Assembly (NCBI GenBank): GCA_026874595.1
Contig: CM049319.1
Span: 1,245,501-1,309,500, forward strand
Direction: 5' to 3'
Source of the DNA: Sipunculus nudus
Taxonomy: Eukaryota; Annelida; Sipuncula; Golfingiida; Sipunculidae
Length of the DNA stretch: 64,000 bases
The notes under the pieces are model-generated. The model had not been told where the DNA came from, searched no databases, and was given only the letters and a program-made list of their open reading frames with translations. The position numbers and the translations under genes are program-made. This document shows, piece after piece, positions 1-12,030 of the stretch (position 1 is the first letter of the stretch; the number at the start of each line of letters is the position of its first letter).

Positions 1-1206
1 CGAATATTCTTTGAATTAATATAATAAAGTTTAATGTATTAACGTTTAGAGGAATCAGTCGAATTATGAAAAATTACAGAGAAAATAATGCAATTTTGCT
101 CTAACTTATATCATTATATATTAACTTAACAGAATCTATATATATTTCCCGAAAAAGCTCCATTTAAGCCCCAAGACTATTAAGGTACAAAATAAAAGCA
201 AGTTTAATAGATGACAATGTGTCTGTTATGATATATCGATTCTGGGAATGCATGGACATTTATTTAAAGCCCTTTTGATAGGAAAGAGAAATAACTGTAC
301 TTTACAAAAAACGCATCGCATGGTAATGACATTATAATTGTAATGCTATCTGGTTAAACAATAAGGATAAAATGAATGGGTCAAACAATATTCTAGTCGA
401 CATCTTTATTATAATATCAAGGGCTGCGCAAAATGAAACGAATGCAGTCATCATGCTGTAAAAGGCTTACCTTTGAAGTAGTTTTCTACCAACGAGAAAA
501 CAATAAGCACAGTTTGCCAAGCTTTCAGGAATGATAACAATTTGTCAAAGTCAACGAACAATTTGCTTTATCAATGGAACTCCCGATCAATAAACGACAT
601 ACAGATATTTTTTGTCGTGACAGAAAGAGATCAAAGCAAATAGGTAACAATGAGTCAAAGCCAATGAACAATGTACAGTATCCATGGAACTAAAACACAA
701 TAAAAGATATAGAGAAATCACATTTAACATTTTCTCCCTCTGTAATCAGGATGACAGAAAGAGGATCACACGGCTGATAGGTCTATCAGAGGGCTTTTTG
801 AGAACTAGAAAAGTGCATGTACAAAGAGTAGCATTTACAGTCACAGTGTACCGGTTACAGCTAATTTTCCCCCTGTTTATGGAGACCAATAAGTTGATAG
901 AGCCAAGTACTTGTAGTCCAAATTTCTATAAAAGAACAATTTTAAAAGTTGTGATTTTAAAAACCCACCAAAATTGACACAAAAAAGCTGCACACTTATC
1001 AGGAGATCGCGGATGGTGGATGCGGTTCAAAATTCCGAGGCGTTAATGTACTATAAAAATATTAAAAGGTAATGTACGTCTTACCTCAATGTACGTCTTA
1101 CCTCATATTGGCGCTTTATCAGCAACGAAATATGAGTTATTTGTATTGAAATTGTTCAAGAATAATTTTTAAGACCTTAAAACTTCTGCAGCGGCTGGTG
1201 TACAAT
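1..1206. other. AT-rich upstream stretch, no gene recognised
   Basis: No gene, repeat family or RNA was recognised. A 97-codon open frame at 684-977 on the plus strand has no familiar motif and no codon bias that I can see. The last few hundred bases should hold the promoter of the kringle gene that starts at 1207, but I see no convincing TATA box or initiator. Confidence 0.5.
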
Positions 1207-2923
1207 ATGCGGAAACATTCAAAGACCGCATTATTTTCAATCTCCATTCTTCTATATATAACAAGAGGTCATCCACGATTTGGTAAGTCTCAGTTTTATA
1301 ATAGCCAGGAGCAAAGGGCTTTCAGACAGAAAAAAAATGCTAATGTTTAATAATGAAATCGCCTAAAAAACAACAAAGATCTTATCATTGTTGAAATTTG
1401 TCCTGCGATTCAATGTTATATACTGTTAAAAGTTGTTTGTACCTAATCTTTCAACAAAAAACAAAACAGATAATCTTTTTTTTTTCAAATTTTATATTCT
1501 TTTTTTTAAGTGGCCATAAAGTTTACAAAATTGCTATATCAAACCTCAGTTTTTATTAGTTTACAAAAAGGTCATTAATGTGCTTTAAAACGTGTTAATA
1601 CAAAATTTAAATTAACCAAAATCAAAGTATGCATTAAATTGTTATTCCTTTTCGGTTGTACTAGACGTATGCAAGGTTACCATGCAAGGCCAGGAATACA
1701 ATGGTAACATTAACAAAACCGTGTCTGGACTCACCTGTCAGCGCTGGGATTCTCAGATTCCCCATAGACACAGCAGGGATAACTTTATAACATTTCGTCG
1801 GGCAACAACATCACAAGATGAAAACTTCTGCAGAAACCCGGATCTGGAGCCGAAGGGGCCATGGTGTTATACAATGAACCCGAAAGTACGATGGGAATAC
1901 TGTCCAGTGCCTTTCTGCGGTGAGCCCATACATAAGCAGAGTACTTGAAATCTCTAATCTTAACAACCAATGCACATGCAACAAAACCAAAATATGTATT
2001 ACAACGATCAGAATTTCAGAACCAGCAAAAGAAACCATTTATTTCAAATAAGTGTTCTGCAAAGTGAGAGTTCATGTTTCAGAGCTAATTTAGCATCTTT
2101 ATTACTTTCATTTCATTCCAGACGAATATTTCCCTCCAACTAAAATTGATGCAATAGGTAGAGCTTTACGGACGAGGGACCCAAAGAATGACCGGACAAA
2201 TGCCTATGGATCTAAGAAGACTATCGGGCGTAAATCACCGATACCATACACTGACGCACACCAATCTGATGTTGTAACAGATGTAGGTACAAATTTTATG
2301 GCACCGCCATCTTCAAACTCTACGCACTCAGATATTAAGCTGCCTACTTTTCCGAAAGCAGACATTGCACCAGAGAGACAGGATGTAGGTATGATTGAAA
2401 CCAGTGACGTCAAAACCTCACGGGAAAATATAACGCACGTCATACTATCAGATCAGAAGTCATTTCAAGACGAAATAGGTATGTTCTTTGCAAAAATCTG
2501 TGAAAAGGTCAAATTGAAATTCTCTAAAATACGTAAAAATATTGATTCTTTACACAACACCTCCTTCATTAATTAGTATGAAAAGTAATTATTAATTTCT
2601 AAGCCTTTGCTTCCTGTTACATCCATATAGTAGTCAGAAATATGAAATCACCGTCTGTTTATCTTGTGACCATTATTTAATATGGAAACTTTATGCCATC
2701 TTTATAGATTTTAATATTCTTGACCCATTTAGACAACCTGTCGCTGGCCCTTAGCGAGGATGACGTAGAGGAGGCCCCGGGAGCTGTGTATATTGGTTCG
2801 TTTGGAGTGATCGTCATCGTGCTGTTCATCTCCTTTCTGGTCGCCCTGGATATGACGACATATTATAACAACCTTCGTTTTTTGTATGAAAATATACAGG
2901 ATCTGTGCCACACAGCCGCATGA
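1207..2923 (+). CDS. Kringle-domain single-pass type I membrane protein (four exons)
   Basis: Four exons (1207-1282, 1665-1919, 2122-2478, 2733-2923) join in frame to 293 codons, 292 residues plus TGA. Each has GT/AG borders and all three introns are phase 1. Exon 1 starts MRKHSK and encodes a hydrophobic signal peptide (about residues 1-22). Exon 2 is a complete kringle: six cysteines at 28, 50, 81, 93, 105 and 110, with the family signatures CQRWDSQ, FCRNPD, GPWCYT and RWEYC. Exon 3 is a Ser/Thr/Lys/Asp-rich extracellular linker (111-230). Exon 4 gives an acidic stretch, a transmembrane helix at about 247-268 and a 24-residue cytoplasmic tail ending HTAA. Signal, one kringle, linker, TM is the order of PIK3IP1, the PI3-kinase-interacting protein, but the tail is short and I see no p85-like segment, so orthology is only a guess. 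An undetected small exon in the first intron is possible. Confidence 0.85.
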
Positions 2924-4936
2924 ATACCCAAAGATGCACGCTCTGAATACAGGACTGGTTCAATCGCCTTCATTGCAAGAAAACAAAAGGACCAAATTTC
3001 TTCAAGATGCTTTTATGTCTGCGTATGACAGTACCGGGATCTACCGTTACTGGCTGATTTTTCACTCTGTTTATACGATAAAAACTGTTTAAAATTATTG
3101 TAGACAGTTGTGGTTTTGACAATTTTTCAGAGAATTTTTACAGTAGTGGTAACCACCGTAACCTGTACTGTTGTTTGCTGTTTTAGGTAAACCTATTTGA
3201 CAACCATAGAATGTGTTATTTTGACAACCCTGTGTTTTCGGTGGGGAAAATTACGAGCCCCAGGCTGTATATTTCTGACTAGTAAATCAATCTAAAATGC
3301 AAACTCAAGAGACTTTTGTAAAATATAACTATCAGGCCTGGAATTAACATCCCATCACACATTAATCTTTCACATTTTGACATGCCTTCAGTGTTTGCGA
3401 ATACATGACGAAATGCCTTCCTTATGTCTCTGACAACCAAATTAATCCTTGTTTCACGATCATTGACACTTTCCTCTCGATCCGATAAGCAAACACACTC
3501 GTTGTACCACTCGGTATGATCTTTTTGCTTTGACTGAAGTGTCTGGGTTATTGGGCATTGGATTCAAAGGTCCATGAGATTGTTTGCACCTGTTGCTCTT
3601 AAGTGTACATCTGTTAGAGAAACAAGTCCGTTAATGATAATTTTTAATCGATTAGCCTCTTAGCAGGTTTGGGTTTTATCCGGATTAAACGTTAAATCCA
3701 GAACAATGGATGAAAGTAGGATAAAACTAGGAATCACCTTGTAAACTTAACATTAATGATAATCTAGATAAATAAGTTCATACGGTTTATTAATATATTG
3801 ACAATATATAATCTTGATATCCAATTGGCAAGTTCCTGCAGGTGCAACTATGGTAAGCAGCCACTTTTGGCTATGCTTTATAAACACCAGAACGAGGAGC
3901 AGTCCCTTTGTCTTCTATTATACTCTTCTGGCTGGTGGGCGATTTCTTTATATGGCGTATCATATTTACAGCATCAAACTCAGCCATCAAATATTTACTC
4001 ATAATCATAGAGCAGGCTACAGGGTGACTTTTGCAGCCCAGTTGTCAACAAATTTCGGGGTAACTAGAGTGTTGTCTTGGAGGATGCCTGAATGATTTTG
4101 ATCCAAAGGAAGTTTCTCCTCTAAGGCTATCATGTAGCCACTGTCGGTGCTTCTGTAGACATGCCTAACCAGTGGCGCAAGGGACAACGAAGCACACTAC
4201 TACCCCACATTCAGAGAAACCAACTGGGGAAAGATAGCCTTTAAAGCATTTTATTGTACGCATCTCAATGAAAACCTCCAATATTACTGTAGATATGAGG
4301 TTTGAATAAGGTTTCCATAGGTATGTTTTTTGTGTATATCCAATTAATGATATAGTTGTATCGGCAAGTTGACAATGCAATTAATGATGTTCATGTCGGC
4401 ACGGCTGTGCTTCTGGCATCTGAGCGTCCAAAATGGTCCACTTTTTGCGCGGCTTCCTTTTGGACCTCTGTTTTCCCAAGGGTCGTATGAGAGACCCTAT
4501 TATAATTGGATGGCATATTACCACAACAGCCAATCAGAGGGAAACATGAGCTTCAGCCCGATATAATATTTATTTATGAGCGCCCAATAGTTGTTTTTTT
4601 TTACGGTAAATCAAAAGTTTACTCTTTTCTTTATTATTGTCAATGCGGTTGATTATGAACGGCGGACGGTTCAGTATAAACAGTAACATATGTTAAAACT
4701 AATTATAAATAATTCTTGAAAGTCCATAATATGTAGCAACCGCGGAAACGCGTTTCACATTTTTGGTCAGACGCGTGAGTGACGATAAACAAACAAATGA
4801 GCGATAAATGTAGCAGATAAGGTCTCATTCCAGCATTCGACACGCAACATTTTAAGGAGTATTAGATCCGTTTTCAACAGCCGTAGAAATAATAATACAC
4901 GTTTGAATAAAAGTTAATATTTGTTGAATATCTTGT

Positions 4937-4939
<3 letters not shown>
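2924..4939. other. Intergenic, no gene recognised
   Basis: 3' flank of the kringle gene and unassigned sequence. ATAAAA near 3078 is a possible weak polyadenylation signal. A well-formed CCAAT box (GCCAATCAGAG, about 4529) sits in a GC-richer patch at 4380-4560, but no exon was found beside it. Confidence 0.4.

Positions 4940-5001
<62 letters not shown>
4940..5001. repeat. (TA)n microsatellite
   Basis: An uninterrupted run of about 31 TA dinucleotides, self-complementary and likely length-polymorphic. Confidence 0.95.
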
Positions 5002-5007
<6 letters not shown>

Positions 5008-6350
5008 TAGCTGGTAAACCCGGTATACCATGCTTATTATCGGGTTTTGGGAGATATATTAACTGAGATTTGGAATGTTGGCTAATTTTGTATTCTAAAA
5101 GTTAACAGAAAATATAGGTTTTTTAGTGGGAAACTGTTTCAATGAGATATGTATATATATTTTTTCATTTATTTTGTGGGGCTGTCCTCGTGGCAAGAAA
5201 TTCATACCCCGGTAGGCCTATGTTTACCTTGAAGACCTGGTCAGTGATGTGTTTACACTTGCGAACCGGAATGAGACGCGGGGGCATTTAGGTTTTCGTT
5301 GATATATGACTGGATTCTATCGTTGAAAGTATAAAGATTCTAAAGGTTGATGTGAGGAACACATGAACACATGTACTTGCGAAGAAACCTTTCCTGAAGA
5401 AAGAACAGAAATATGCATACCTTATAAGTAGCAGGACGGGACTCCATACAGAGGGTCCGTAATCCATTTTCAGCCACCGCAAACTTTTTTTCATCGTATC
5501 AGATCAATTTAGAGGCCTGAAACCCCCGACACCATTCCACCAATTCCCACCCACCCCTACGTCTGTTCCTGAAATTGGGACCTTTCATTAGGTTTTGTTA
5601 TTAATCCACCTGGGTTGATCTCTCCATTTCATAAAGCGATAAACGTGTTTTTCTCTTTTACTGACATCGCACGTTGGTGAGAGCCTCGTTCAAATGTAAC
5701 GCCCGACAGGCTCAAATCCCTCACTGAAAGCAACCGTTATTCATATGAACAATAGTAGTGTTTGAGGTTGAGTGACCACAATGCACGCATTCCGGTCTTT
5801 GCCGTAGGCAGTTCGGCAGTGCTCGGTCTAACCTCCGTGCAAGTCAGTAAAAACGGAAAAATCACTCAAAATTATATGTTCACTAAAAATTATTTTTCTC
5901 ATATCGCCTATGTCACTGCGGGGATAATAACCTTTAAAGTGATGTATGGCACACTATTGTACACAACGCGGTTTTAGAGAACATTGCGAACAGGCGTGAA
6001 CCAAAAACTTTTATTTCATTGTTGGAGTGCATAAGCCAAAAAAAAAAGTGATACTGGTATTGCATTTATGCAATCAACTAAAGTTTAAAAGAAAATGAGA
6101 ATGAAATTATAATTTATATTTGATTATGTTCAAATATTTAAAGTTTAAATGTCATTCATTTTTTTTTTCAAAACTACTTTTTTGCCTAGTTTTATTTTAC
6201 TTTTGAAAATTAGCTGCCTGATTATGCAAATTATAATTATATGCATATTAAACCATGTATGCAAATTGAGAGAGGTGAGGATCAAGGACTAAATAGAAAA
6301 AGTAACTTACTTGCTGTATTAACAATGGCTTTATATGACAATTACACACA
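5002..6350. other. Intergenic, no gene recognised
   Basis: No coding or RNA gene was seen. At about 5505-5630 the sequence weakly resembles the body of the short inverted-end elements at 40.16 and 40.62 kb (shared 'ATTA-TCC-CCTGGGTTGA' spacing), so it may be an old copy. Confidence 0.35.
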
Positions 6351-6359
6351 CACACACGC

Positions 6360-6391
<32 letters not shown>

Positions 6392-6413
6392 TATATAAAT
6401 ATATATATATTAG
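6345..6413. repeat. (CA)n-(TA)n compound microsatellite
   Basis: A short CA run leads into several TA blocks broken by single-base slips. Confidence 0.9.
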
Positions 6414-6727
6414 TTCATAAATATGCAAACGTCTAACGTAAAATAATACCGGTTATGATCATTATTTCTGCATAATCATTTCTTTTATAATTTTCTCATA
6501 GTTTTTTTAGGTTATCTTTATAAGACACAGTAAGTGATTTTATTGCCTGTTTAATAGAGCTGGGTGATAGACTTCTACTAACTATTTCCCAAGGTAATCA
6601 CTCAGTTGCGGGAGATGGTGATTTGGCGATTTCAGACCTTATTGAAAGATATTGATTGCGGGTAAAAATGTTGTCATATCCCCCTTATACCTTTTGAAAG
6701 CGTGAAGCAACAAGCTTCTGTATATAG

Positions 6728-6900
6728 GGACAGAGCACATGACTCACAGAAGGGAGATGGTGAGATCAAATCTCGGCGGATGATCAGTTAGATTTTCATG
6801 GTCGGCCCCCACCAAGGAAGAGTGAGCCCTCTGAAGCCTTAATGGGAAGGTTGTGGCCCACAGCACTTTCACGAAGAAACGAGCGCGCCTTTAAGGGGAT
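6728..6900 (+). repeat. Degenerate tRNA-derived SINE, same family as 38.80-39.12 kb
   Basis: It shares the order of the better copy at 38.8 kb: 'agagcacatgactca', 'gggagatggtgag', a decayed B box (AGATCAAATCTC), 'ggtcggccc', 'gagtg/gagccct' and 'aaggttgtggccca'. The A box is damaged. It is truncated before the family's 3' part. Confidence 0.6.
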
Positions 6901-8125
6901 TCCATATTGGACCATGCTAGTAATAGAAAGTAGAATATATAAAAACAATAGCTGTCGTTAATAAGATTTGTTTTTACCTTGTTCAGTGTGTTTTTCTTTT
7001 TAACAATATGTTTAACAACATTGGCATGGTTACAGGTAAGCGGTTAAAGCTGCCCTTTCAGCTACATTTTGAAACAGAATTTATGTGATTTCTGGCTTCC
7101 TCTGTACATATATTAATGATCTAAGGGTAATTTTGTTTGTGAATGTGTGAATCTGTTTATAAACAAAGTTGACAAACGGGAAACATGTAACCCAAGGTGG
7201 TAGGTTGCATATATACTAAGGAAGAAAGGTCAATTGTTGCAAAACGCAATTTGTAAAGCTCAGGCTTATCTGACTTGCCACCAGATGCACTTGTTGACTT
7301 TGCTTTTATTTATTATCTATCATCTAATATATTATAAACACGTTGATATAAACAGCTTGTGAGTGGTAAAATCCACGTTTTCTATTCTATTTTTTATAAA
7401 AGCTCAAAGTTATTACCTTTAATAAGCCCCTTTAAATTCTAACTTGATTTTATTTGCCTTAACATGTACTTTGTCCTTGAACAAAACGTACGGAAAATGT
7501 ATTTGAAGTTCAATTAATTTTGTGACACTTAAGAGTGACCATACTTTTTGACCTGATTAAGAAGTATTTCCTCGTGTCGGTTGAGTAAAAAGAAGTACTT
7601 GTTCGGGTGAACGCCACAAACATTTTTGGGGCATGGAAATTTGTTATCGTTGCCTGACGCATGACTGATGTATGTCTGCAAGTTGCTCTGGTGCTTCTTT
7701 CTCATTGTGAACCCTACCTGGGTGGAATTCGAGGAGCAACCCACTGATAGAGCATAGCCTTCTCAGCCCCCTGAAATGCTTGAAAAAAACCCCCGAGCAT
7801 ATTGGTCTCAGCTCCAAACACTTCCCATAATTTGATTGATTAAATATAAGTACTATTATTCTCATGTATACAATAAATATTATCTCCTGTAGAGGTTTCT
7901 TGTAGTCTACTTTTGCAATTTTACCCGCAATTTTACTTTTTTGCAATTACCTTATATCCGTATTGCAGATCATTCTTTGGTTATACTCCAGATCATTCTT
8001 TGTGTTAAGTTTATAGAGCCTTCAATGCAAAATAGGGGAATTAGATTCCCATTTTTGTGTCATTTTTAAAATCTTATTGATGTGGAAAACATTTAACGAG
8101 GAACATGTATGTAAGTGATGTAGGA
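6901..8125. other. Intergenic, no gene recognised
   Basis: AT-rich sequence without a recognisable coding region, RNA or repeat boundary. Open frames of 70-100 codons here show no domain motif. Confidence 0.4.
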
Positions 8126-8380
8126 CTCGAATCCACTTTTCAAGGGGCTCGGATTTGGAATCGAATGTCCTGGACTTGGACTTGTACTGGATATTTACCA
8201 AACTATAGTTCGGGATCGATGGCTGATTGGAATATAACATTCAGGTAAAGACTCAGGTTTCAAATGACTCGAAGGAGATGGACTTTGGCTCGAACCTCAA
8301 GGACTCGGACTCTGACACGAATTCGAGTGTCTTTGACTCGGACTGGCACTTCGCCTCGTATGTTGCGAACTCGGCTGTAT
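8126..8380. repeat. Degenerate GGACTTGGACTCGG short tandem repeat
   Basis: About 250 bp dominated by variants of GACTYG (GGACTTGGACTTG, GACTCGGACT, GACTCGAAG). The same motif appears in the paralogous flanks at 16.93-17.06 kb and 27.89-27.98 kb, beside the LRR-Ig genes. It gives chance open frames rich in D/S or G/L, which I do not regard as genes. Confidence 0.6.
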
Positions 8381-8537
8381 CATTTATGTATCTACTGTGT
8401 GCATCTTGCATGTATCATTTTTATCCGGATCTTTGCTATCAGTATAAGAATCTCCTGCGGTTACAACATCTGTAAATAATTCTATTTCACTATGTAGTTG
8501 ACAATATGCAAAACATTCAGTTTCCATCGATAAACTA

Positions 8538-8562
8538 AGAATATATATATATATATATATAT
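8538..8562. repeat. (TA)n microsatellite
   Basis: About twelve TA units in an otherwise unassigned AT-rich stretch (8380-8880). Confidence 0.9.
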
Positions 8563-8879
8563 TAATGAGAATGATACCATATATCAAGAGAGGTCTAAAT
8601 GAGACGTTAATTTTTTTTAAAATTGGACAAAACATTGTCATTAATGACAAACCAGGAACACCCTTCGAAGTATTATTTTTCATAAACCCAAAACTCCGTC
8701 ATAATGAGCAAACCCAACAGCTTCATTGTGTAATAAAACAGCTTAGTTACATAAAATTCCAAGTAAGAAATAGCCCTACAAGTGCATGCGGATATGCCGT
8801 ACGGTTAACTGTCTGTACAGTCAGAAAGCTGAAAGACGCTGTCGGTATAATTCGACGGTTGAATTTATGCATTGGTACA

Positions 8880-11520
8880 TAACACCAACCGTTGCACCAG
8901 TAGGTCTAAAGTAACGGACCGTGAATCCTTTATCAGGCACCCAGCCGCCTTAATCGCATCACGCAGTACGGCTGCGATACCGCACGACAGAAATGCGTTT
9001 GGTGGCCGATTAAGCCGGAGAAACACAGGACCATGCTGCTTTCATCGGAGACTCGATGTCCTTTATGTACCACGCCAGAACAAGCACAGGATCGAGCCTT
9101 TCATGCGACGCCGGAGGAATTCTGACCGTAACCCCTGACCGTTTAGAGTCGTTTTTAATGCCATGAAGTGTTACGGACATGGAACCATCGTCATGGAATA
9201 GCACATTCTCTGTAGAGAGAGGAGTTTCTGTTCAGTTTTTGCAAGGGGATCGAACACCGTGCCCTTTATCTGACGGACGGACGAAGCATAATAACCAGTG
9301 CCAGCAGTGTCACGGCCTTCAATATCAGGCGTGGCATGTTCAAGTGTTCATAAGTGGCCCACCGCACGGACATATAATGAAAAGGTGCGATGGGTAAAAT
9401 AGGAGTTCTGTTGTGAGGAGCTGAAGTACGTTGCACTCTTTTCTAAGGACTGACAGAGTCTTGTGATGTCGGGATGCAATGCCATGTCCATGGTGCCAAT
9501 CGCTTGTTACATGCTCGACATACTGGCTAATGCCGATTCAAAAATGGATTTGGGTCTCTGCGAAGTATCGGACAGATAACACAAAAAGTCTGTTAGTACT
9601 GAGTGTCAGTCGGTGGGAATGTAGCACCATTTATTCGACAAAAATCCTGAAGCTCTCCAATCACCCGATCGTACTGGCACAAGGTTGATTCCGCCCAGGC
9701 GTAAGAGAACCGTTTGCGTGCACGAACCGACCAGTTTAAAGAGTCAAGCTTTTCTTCCAACGCACGCGCCAGGCTGAAAATTTCCAACGGCTGTTCTTTA
9801 GTGGTTCGGTACGACCTGACTGAACGGAATGACCGAATCTTTGTTTAGTGAAATGCGCAACGGCTGCTTGATCCCGAAGTCCTTCAGTCGCTGTTATCAC
9901 GCCTGTAGCGGTCAGTAGGATGCGATGACTGTACATGTTGCTCCTTGTTGTTCGATAACTTTCGGTATAAGTCGTATAGGACCATTCATGCAACTCTTGT
10001 GTCGAACCCCATCTACCTAGGCTAATGCGTCCACACCTTGTGACGCCGGATCGTAATGCTGACTGTTTTAAAACTCCCCCTTATGAGACAGTAGTGATGC
10101 GAATCCAAACACCGATCAATGAATGTAAATAGTTTTGGATGCAGTTTTCACTCGTGACTGGAAGACAGTCTTGACAGTCTGTCGGCATGGTAATTCTGAA
10201 GGCCTTGCAGGTGTCGGGATATGTACGATATTTCAAGTTCAAGACAACGGTTCCAGACAGACTGTGCGAGGTCTGACAGCGACTTGCTTTGTCCCCCGAA
10301 ATCTTTGATGTATGCTACTGTCGACACGTTGTCGGACGTTACCTGAACGTGTTTGCCCCGAAGTTCTTTCTTGAATGAATCTAGACTCATCATTACCGCC
10401 GGAAGCTCTTTATAAATTGCTGGCATGCGCCCACTGGCTTCTAATGACCCTGTCACTCCACCCAGTCCGGTGCTGAAGGGCATCTGAAACTAGCAGAGTG
10501 GCGATTAGTGATCGGAGCATTGACTTTCCGTTCCATGATTATAGTCCCTGTAACACCACTGGAAATCACGTATGGCAGGTGGCGAGAATTGAAGTATATC
10601 GGACCATGACTTACTGCTTGATAGAAGGCTATTTATATTACGCAACATCACATTTGTTGGAAAAATAGCCTTCGTAATAGAGACGTACGTGCCTGCAATC
10701 CTCTCTAGTGTGCGCGTTTGCACACGTGTGACAGAGCACCCGTTTTATTTATTTCTATAATTTTGCGATTTTTTGATTTTGGAATTTCAATCCAAGGTTC
10801 GTCATTTGTACCACGCGAATCAATCATGAATTCGGTGTACTCGATCCTAGCAGTGGGATACAGCTGGAATTTATTCCAGTTAATACAGAACCAAAGATCA
10901 TGTAAAGTATGCACCAGTAAGTCAATCTGATCAGTAATTTAATTTACTCTGAGCACATTAAAATACAATTATCCAAGTAAATTACGGTTTTCAAACCTTG
11001 TTCTCTAAGAAATGCAATTACCGGTCTTAAGGAAGTAAAGTCCACTGGTAATAGTTGTTATGCCATTAAAACCAAGATATTCCTTGTTATCATAGTGAAG
11101 CGGTACATGATGGAAACTCTGCTTTAAATCTGCATTAATACATTGACAATCAGCTTGACCATCGTGTCTATGCACTCGTAATCGAATGTGGGTGCATCAA
11201 TGTATTTGTTAATACTTCTCAGGTCAGTTATGAGCCTTTTTGTGTTGCTCTTTTTAGCTACTGAACCAATCGGAGGGATCGAACGAGGTTTATTGTTACA
11301 TCTGATGATGCTGCCCCTGGCCAGTAGGCTTTGTATTACACTGTCAATAAACGTGACCTATGTCCTAAATAGTTGTGTGTTCTGACTTTCAAAAGCTTCT
11401 GGTAATTCACGAAATGGAATTAACCAAATTATACAATGGCTTCCAAACGGTGAAGCTCCCACGCCTCTTTAGGTGGGTGCGGCTGCTCTTGTACCATGTC
11501 TCCAAGGAGACTCCTTCGAG
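8880..11520 (-). mobile_element. Decayed DIRS-like tyrosine-recombinase retrotransposon
   Basis: Read on the minus strand it has the DIRS order RT, RNase H, tyrosine recombinase. RT pieces at about 10.7-11.5 kb include PIGSVAKKSNTKRLITDLRS and, further on, FCINWNKFQLYP followed by IEYTEFMIDS. RNase H at 10148-10483 has TSDNVSTVAYIKDFGG and ends NYHADRLSRL. Recombinase pieces at about 9.6-9.8 kb (helical N-terminal part, AWAESTLCQYDRV) and 8.89-9.2 kb contain GIKNDSKRSG, LDPV and an FRPTGAT-type motif. In-frame stops and shifts separate every piece, so it is dead. I found no gag frame and no terminal repeats, so both ends are approximate. DIRS elements insert with a tyrosine recombinase rather than a DDE integrase. 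Confidence 0.85.
10148..10483 (-). pseudogene. RNase H domain fragment of the DIRS-like element
   Basis: A 111-codon open fragment, the best preserved part of the element. It carries KELRGKHVQVTSDN (acidic active-site region), VAYIKDFGGQS, WNRCLELEISYISRHL and NYHADRLSRL, the typical end of DIRS-type RNase H domains. It ends at a stop before the recombinase pieces. Confidence 0.8.
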
Positions 11521-11636
11521 ATCGTGTCGGACCAGTACGAAAGCATTCGTGGGTCCCTAAGCCATTTTAAGCTTGACCGGAAAAGAATAAGTGAGGTACG
11601 ACACCATAAGGTTTCGTACACGAACGGTAGGATTGC

Positions 11637-12030
11637 ACATATGACTACACGGCTGCCTTTCCATGAGCGCGACGCCTTAACCGCGCGGTCTGCTACACGG
11701 CATGTCGCGCGGGTAAACGCGCCGCCAGAACTATTCCATGAACGCGTTTTTTCTCCGGTTCGTCGCGGTGGAGCTCTGTTGCTGCAGCCATGTTTCCCTG
11801 CAAATTAACACCTGATAAAAGATTCGATTGGCGGAGCGTTTTACGCGTGTCGCAGAAAGCGCTACATGCGTGATTTTGGCCGCATCCCCTGCGGCAACCG
11901 GCGTCCATGGAAAGAATACATAGGTAAAACACTAGAGCGATTCTGCCGCTACAGCAACGCCAACGCAACGCCATGGCATCACAGAAAAATCGCGTTCATG
12001 GGAAGGCAGCCTTATAGGACATATAATATA
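11637..12030. mobile_element. CpG-rich foldback element with inverted ends (MITE-like)
   Basis: The left end (about 11637-11676, ATATGACTACACGGCTGCC then TTTCCATGAGCGCGA) is an imperfect inverted repeat of the right end (about 11988-12027; reverse complement ATATGTCCTATAAGGCTGCC then TTCCCATGAACGCGA). The roughly 390-bp interior is much richer in CG dinucleotides than its surroundings and repeats 'CGCGTTCATGG' internally. No transposase is present. It directly abuts the 5' side of the DIRS relic. Confidence 0.65.

Noticed and set aside
684-977. 97-codon plus-strand open frame
   Set aside because: No domain, splice context or compositional support; length is within chance for this much sequence.
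3814-4095. 93-codon frame
   Set aside because: No recognised domain and no splice or regulatory context that would support a gene.
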